Assembly (NCBI GenBank): GCA_023055425.1
Contig: JALGPY010000003.1
Location: 17,667,001 to 17,731,000 of the forward strand
Direction: 5' to 3'
Source: Linanthus parryae
Lineage: Eukaryota > Streptophyta > Magnoliopsida > Ericales > Polemoniaceae
DNA: 64,000 bases
Made by a program: the position numbers and the translations under genes. Shown here in pieces: positions 59,601 to 64,000 of this stretch (positions are counted from its first letter, which is position 1; each line of letters opens with the position of its first letter). The notes under the pieces were generated by a model, which worked only from the letters and a program-made list of their open reading frames with translations, had not been told where the DNA came from and did no database searches.

Positions 59601-62600
59601 AGGTGCGCGGGGGTGTCCCCACGCGGGCATGGGGATATCCCTGAGCAAATCAACCAAATTGAGCAGGTTTTGGAGACAGAAAAACCAATGCCAAGCACTC
59701 TAGAAGAGAAACTCAAAGAAGCACCCGAATGCATGGAAGACAAAACCAGACCGCAAAAGCAGGAGCTGAAGGAGGTATTCCTAAGCCCGAGCGAAGAAAA
59801 GAAGAGGCCAGTCTTTCTAAGTGCGGACCTCACAAGCGAAGAGGAGGAAAGATTGCTACAGCTCTTGACCGAGTACAAGGACGTATTCGCATGGGAATAC
59901 GATGAAATGCCCGGCCTGGACACGAGCATCACCATGCATCGGTTGGATGTGATTCCAGGATCCAAGCCGGTAAAGCAGAGCACAAGAAGCTTTAGGCCGG
60001 AGCTCAACGTAAAGATTAAGCAGGAGATTGTCAAACTCCTAGACGCCAAATTCATAGAGCCAAATCACCATCCCACATGGCTGGCCAACATTGTGCCAGT
60101 GGTAAAGAAGAATGGGCAGCTTCGTATTTGCGTGGATTTCCGGGATCTCAATCGTTTCTGCCCTAAGGATGATTTTCCGCTTCCCAACATCGATTTACTT
60201 ATTGATTCAACAGCGGGTCATCGCATGTTCAGCTTCATGGACGGCTTCAGTGGGTACAATCAGATCAAGATGGACCCCGAAGATGCACGGAAAACCGCAT
60301 TCATCACCCCTGTGGGAGTATTCAACTATACGGTGATGCCTTTTGGCCTCAAAAACGCAGGTGCAACCTATCAGCGGGCTATGATGGCCCTGTTCCATGA
60401 CATGATGCACAAAGAAGTGGAATTCTATGTGGATGACCTAGTTGTCAAATCCAAGCAAGAGGCAGACCATCTGGCGAATTTGCGAAAAGTGTTCAACAGA
60501 TGCAGGCGCTTTCAATTGAAGATGAATCCCATGAAGTGCGCATTTGGGGTAACATCGGGGAACTTCTTGGGATGCATGGTGCATCGCCAAGGAATCGAGC
60601 CCGATCCTGTGAAAGTATCAGCCATCACTGGTATGACTCCGCCGCACAACCAGAGTGCCTTAAAAATCTTCTTGGGAAAGTTATCCTATCTGCGAAGATT
60701 CATCCCAGCGATCGCCGAAATCACCTTCTGTTTCAGTGATCTTCTCAAGAAAGAGGCTATATACAACTGGACTGCGGAACACGAAGCTGCGTTCGGGAAA
60801 TTAAAGGAGCTGCTGACATCTTCAAAAGTAATGATCGCACCTCAGCTCGGATCTCCACTCTTGTTGTATTTGACGTCAACAAGGAGGTCTATAGGAGCTC
60901 TCCTCGCTCAGGAGTATGAGGGTCAAGAAAGGCCCATTTACTATATCTCTCGCATTGTGCAGCCCGCGGAATCAAGGTACACAGACATCGAACGTCATTG
61001 CCTTGCTTTATTCTTCATAATAGAGAAGTTGAGACACTATTTTGCTTCGCACAAAGTAGTGGTAGTCACAAAGAGCGATCCCATACGATATCTTCTGACT
61101 CGCACCACTCCTGGGGGAAGATTGGCAAAGTGGTATATGACCATTTCTCAATATGACATCACATGCGTTCAGCCGCGGGCGATCAAATCGCAGGCGGTAG
61201 CGGATTTGCTGGCGCAGTTCTCCGATAACAGTCATGAGCCCGTGATTGAAGAAGAATTGGAGGGACCTGAAATCTATGCAGTTGAGTTGCCTTACTGGAC
61301 GCTTCATTTCGACGGCTCGTCAACAAGGAAATGTGGAGGCATCGGGATAGTCTTGACCAAACCAGATGGGGAAGTCATACAGATGTCCGCAAAGCTTGAC
61401 TTCGCAGTTACCAACAACGAAGCAGAGTACGAAGCTCTCATCGCAGGACTCCGCGCGGCAAAGGCCTTGGAAGTAAGCAACTTGACAGTTATGGGGGACT
61501 CCAAGCTAATCGTCAAACAATCCTCGGGCGAGTATGGTTTGAAGGAAATAAACTTATTGCCCTACAGGACCCTAGTGCAGAAATTAATGCAACAGTTCTG
61601 CGACGTTAGATACGAGCACAAACCTCGAGCGGACAATAGGCATACTGATGCTTTAGCTACCTTGGGATCCAAGGTCAGTACGGACAAATGTCCCGCAAGA
61701 ATCTTCATTGAAGTGCGAACATCCTCGGCGTTGACAGAAGACGCGTGCGACGATGAATGCATGGAAGATGCGGACTGGAGAAAGTCAATCTTACGCGCCA
61801 TCGCAGAAGGCACGAGCAGCGAAAACTGGGCATCCACAAAGGGCTATTGCATACATGACAACACCCTTTATTACAAGGGCCCTGGCGGAATACATATGCG
61901 ATGCGTCTCCGAGCAAGAGGGACAACTGCTGTTAGAAAATATTCACCAACATGCTTGCGGGGAAAGTGAGGTGTCAATCTATCGGAAAGCCCAGAGGTAT
62001 GGCATTCATTGGCCCGACATGTCAACGGTCGCAGCATTGATTCAAGGAAAGTGCGAGAGTTGCGCACTGATTAAGGACTCTTTACTCATTGCTCTGACCG
62101 ACGATGATGCGGATTGGAGGAAACCACTCTTTGATTTTCTTACCCAGGGTACTGTACCCGAGTCGAGAAAAGAAGCCGAGAAACTAAAGAGGAAAGCAGC
62201 CCGATATGTGGTGCAAGAAAATCTGCTTTGGCGAAGGGGCCATGAAGGTAACTTGCTGCGATGCCTAGACAGCAAAGAAGCACAAGAAGTGATGGAGCTT
62301 TCTCATCAGGTGGAACATCAGGGAGGTGCGAAATTATGCAGACAACTCCTCTCAATTGGATATTTCTGGCCCACTATGGAGGCTGATTGTCGCACCAAAG
62401 TAAGACGCTGCCAAGAGTGTCAATTCAAGGGTAATCTAGTGCACGCCCCTGCCGTAGATCTACATGCAATGGGAACACCATGGCCGTTTCACACATGGGC
62501 TCTGGATTTCATCGGTCCCATTCGACCGATCTCGCACGGGAATCACTTCATTCTCACCGCGACCGAATTGTTCACCAAGTGGGTAGAAGCGATACCACTG

Positions 62601-63338
62601 AAGATAGCAAATGCGCTAGCCGTGGTCCATTTTATCCAAGAAAACATTATATGCAGGTTCGGAATTCCCAACACCATCCTTTCAGATAATGGCACTCCTT
62701 TTGTCAATCGCCAGGTGGCTGAAAAACTAGCAGAATACAACATCAGGCAGATATGCTCCACCCCATACTACCCGAAGGGGAATGGGCAAGCAGAAGCAAC
62801 CAACAAGACGTTGTTGAGAATTTTGAGCAAGATGGTCGCAGATGACCACAAGAAGTGGGCTGATTCTTTGAGCATAGCCCTGTGGGCTTATCGGACTTCT
62901 CCAAGGACACCCACAGGAGTCTCACCATTCCTGTTATGCTATGGAGCTGAGGCCGTGGTACCTGCGGAAGTAAAGGTTAACTCCGCAAGGTTGGATTTTC
63001 ACGCGTTATATGAAAACCAACGCGATCATGACTTAGTCCTACTAGAAGAGAAGCGGGAGAAAGCTAAAAGGACCAACAAACGATACCAAGAAAGGATCGC
63101 TCGTGCGTACAACAAAACAGTCCAACGTCGAGATTTCGCAGTTGGAGATTTGGTCCTACGCGCGTCTGACCATTGTATGCGCGAGGCAGCTCACCCAAAA
63201 TTCGCAGCCAATTGGGAAGGACCCTTTGAAGTCACGGAAGTCTTTGATAGTGGCTACTGCAGCATACGGAGGTTACATGGAACGACCTCAACCCCAAGCT
63301 CAGTCAACATGCGCTGGATTAAGAAGTATTACCCTTAA
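59601..63338 (+). CDS. Tat pol: RT, RNase H, archaeal-type RNase H, integrase
   Basis: A 1241-codon uninterrupted stretch from 59613 to the TAA at 63336, in frame with the protease (only the TGA at 59598 separates them), so it has no start of its own. RT runs to about residue 390 with CVDFRDLNRFCPKD, MDGFSGYNQIKM, PFGLKNAGATYQR and catalytic YVDD (272-275). RNase H-like region: about 415-500 (SIGALLAQEYEG). The second RNase H is at about 563-685 (HFDGSSTRKCGGIGIVL, NNEAEYEALIAGL, GDSKLIV, DALATLGS). Two DWRK-plus-zinc-finger-like modules lie at about 718-820 and 832-940. The integrase core is at about 962-1060 (WALDFIGPI, SDNGTPF, GNGQAEATN), and the C-terminal domain has VGDLVLR. There is no chromodomain. 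All catalytic residues seen are intact. It could still be enzymatically competent if expressed, which is uncertain. Confidence 0.92.
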   Translation, partial: RCAGVSPRGHGDIPEQINQIEQVLETEKPMPSTLEEKLKEAPECMEDKTRPQKQELKEVFLSPSEEKKRPVFLSADLTSEEEERLLQLLTEYKDVFAWEYDEMPGLDTSITMHRLDVIPGSKPVKQSTRSFRPELNVKIKQEIVKLLDAKFIEPNHHPTWLANIVPVVKKNGQLRICVDFRDLNRFCPKDDFPLPNIDLLIDSTAGHRMFSFMDGFSGYNQIKMDPEDARKTAFITPVGVFNYTVMPFGLKNAGATYQRAMMALFHDMMHKEVEFYVDDLVVKSKQEADHLANLRKVFNRCRRFQLKMNPMKCAFGVTSGNFLGCMVHRQGIEPDPVKVSAITGMTPPHNQSALKIFLGKLSYLRRFIPAIAEITFCFSDLLKKEAIYNWTAEHEAAFGKLKELLTSSKVMIAPQLGSPLLLYLTSTRRSIGALLAQEYEGQERPIYYISRIVQPAESRYTDIERHCLALFFIIEKLRHYFASHKVVVVTKSDPIRYLLTRTTPGGRLAKWYMTISQYDITCVQPRAIKSQAVADLLAQFSDNSHEPVIEEELEGPEIYAVELPYWTLHFDGSSTRKCGGIGIVLTKPDGEVIQMSAKLDFAVTNNEAEYEALIAGLRAAKALEVSNLTVMGDSKLIVKQSSGEYGLKEINLLPYRTLVQKLMQQFCDVRYEHKPRADNRHTDALATLGSKVSTDKCPARIFIEVRTSSALTEDACDDECMEDADWRKSILRAIAEGTSSENWASTKGYCIHDNTLYYKGPGGIHMRCVSEQEGQLLLENIHQHACGESEVSIYRKAQRYGIHWPDMSTVAALIQGKCESCALIKDSLLIALTDDDADWRKPLFDFLTQGTVPESRKEAEKLKRKAARYVVQENLLWRRGHEGNLLRCLDSKEAQEVMELSHQVEHQGGAKLCRQLLSIGYFWPTMEADCRTKVRRCQECQFKGNLVHAPAVDLHAMGTPWPFHTWALDFIGPIRPISHGNHFILTATELFTKWVEAIPLKIANALAVVHFIQENIICRFGIPNTILSDNGTPFVNRQVAEKLAEYNIRQICSTPYYPKGNGQAEATNKTLLRILSKMVADDHKKWADSLSIALWAYRTSPRTPTGVSPFLLCYGAEAVVPAEVKVNSARLDFHALYENQRDHDLVLLEEKREKAKRTNKRYQERIARAYNKTVQRRDFAVGDLVLRASDHCMREAAHPKFAANWEGPFEVTEVFDSGYCSIRRLHGTTSTPSSVNMRWIKKYYP

Positions 63339-63548
63339 CTTCTCTCGTTATATGCGTTATATTACAACGTTTGCTTTATGCTCTGTATTGCCATGATTCG
63401 CACATCTTCTCTCCCATATGAGAGAATTGTAATCTCATCTCTCCCATACGAGAGTTTTATAATAAAAAGACTTCTCCCAAATGAGAAGAACTTTATGCTT
63501 CTAGCTGTCTTTATTGCTCTATTTAGTTCATTATTACTGTTAGCAAAA
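63339..63548 (+). other. Tat 3' untranslated region with three consecutive small hairpins
   Basis: After the TAA comes AT-rich sequence and then three similar inverted repeats: CTCTCCCATATGAGAG (about 63410-63425), CTCTCCCATACGAGAG (about 63440-63455) and CTTCTCCCAAATGAGAAG (about 63471-63488). A short frame at 63378-63566 passes through them and is not considered a gene. Confidence 0.7.
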
Positions 63549-63551
63549 GCC

Positions 63552-64000
63552 TATCCGCCGCGATAGCAGCCCATGCAAATACGATCTTAACTGATCTTTT
63601 AAGCTTATCTGCCACGATAGCAGCTCATGCGAATGCGATCTTAAGTGATCTTTTAAGCCTATCTGCCACGATAGCAGCCCATGCAAATACGATCTTAACT
63701 GATCTTTTAAGCCTATCTGCCACGATAGCAGCTCATGCGAATGCGATCTTAAGTGATCTTTTAAGCCTATCTGCCACGATAGCAGCCCATGCGAATACGA
63801 TCTTAAGTGATCTTTTAAGCCTATCTGCTACGATAGCAGCCTATGCGAATATGATCTCAAATGATCTTTCAAAGCCTATCTGCCACGATAGCAGCACTAT
63901 ACAAATGCGATCTTAAAATGATTCTTAAGTCTATCTGCCATGATAGCAATATTATGCAAAATGATCTTAAGTGATCTACAAAAGTCTATCTGATGAGATA
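63552..64000 (+). repeat. 54-bp tandem repeat array, about 8.3 copies, runs off the window
   Basis: Units start near 63552, 63606, 63660, 63714, 63768, 63822, 63877, 63931 and 63985. Each has TATCTGCCACGATAGCAGC, CATGCGAAT and GATCTTAAGTGATCTTTTAAG. Within each, CTATC-TGCCAC-GATAG can form a 5-bp stem. Copies diverge increasingly from the sixth on. 3' UTR satellites of this sort are known for Ogre/Tat/Retand elements. Confidence 0.92.

Larger units (their letters stand above)
56313..64000 (+). mobile_element. Tat-lineage Ty3/gypsy element, 3' end outside window
   Basis: Order LTR, gag, protease, RT, RNase H, second archaeal-type RNase H, integrase, then a repeat-rich 3' region. RT before INT defines Ty3/gypsy, and the second RNase H between the first RNase H and INT marks the Tat/Ogre/Retand clade. 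The coding region is the best preserved in the window, broken only by three in-frame TGA codons and one frameshift in the gag-protease spacer. Confidence 0.92.

Noticed and set aside
63552..64000. Regular direct repeats suggesting a CRISPR array
   Set aside because: The 54-bp units are contiguous with no unique spacers, and the context is a plant retrotransposon 3' region.

Overview
This window looks like heterochromatic, AT-rich DNA from a flowering plant. It is almost entirely nested transposable elements, and I see no intact host gene. The organism class is inferred from plant-specific features: long-LTR Ty1/copia elements primed by initiator-Met tRNA, a Sirevirus-like gag, a Tat-type Ty3/gypsy element with a second (archaeal-type) RNase H, a plant mariner N-terminal domain, Helitrons ending in CTAG, and a captured PDR-type ABC transporter fragment. 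The species cannot be told.

Layout: (1) 1-17871, minus strand: a Sirevirus-like copia element whose gag-pol is tandemly duplicated with a period of about 3.94 kb (units A and B). It is interrupted at 7260-15770 by a younger, nearly intact copia element (Copia-1: near-identical 1.43 kb LTRs, AAAGG target duplication, two 1-bp frameshifts). Its upstream gag, primer-binding site and LTR follow at 15776-17871. (2) 18702-19272: a 571-bp TRIM with two 227-bp LTRs, PBS and PPT, possibly Cassandra-like. (3) 19273-26268, plus strand: Copia-2, an older relative of Copia-1 with a truncated 5' LTR, a 165-bp ATTT microsatellite in its leader and heavily broken pol. (4) 27068-28681: a solo LTR with perfect AGGAG duplication. 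(5) 28755-30566: a decayed mariner-like element with a transposase fragment and a 100-bp minisatellite. (6) 30593-36973 and beyond: a Helitron 5' end split by a second Helitron (30599-35809) carrying a PDR/ABCG transporter fragment, and by a TTA-flanked PIF/Harbinger-like MITE. (7) 37302-37688: another MITE-like inverted-repeat element.

(8) 38540-56312, plus strand: a very decayed copia element (Copia-4) whose 5' LTR is split by Copia-3, an LTR-internal-LTR-partial internal-partial LTR dimer (38876-50592). (9) 56313-64000, plus strand: a Tat-lineage Ty3/gypsy element with its 5' LTR, gag, protease, and a 1241-codon RT/RH/aRH/INT frame. It is followed by three small hairpins and a 54-bp tandem array that runs off the window.

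Nothing here forms an operon or host pathway; the coding units serve retrotransposition (gag particle, protease, integrase, reverse transcriptase, RNase H). The most interesting non-standard signal is a 14-bp palindrome, TTCAAGGCCTTGAA. It recurs in the Sirevirus-like element's LTR and coding regions, repeatedly phased at 20-21 bp and read in two different reading frames.
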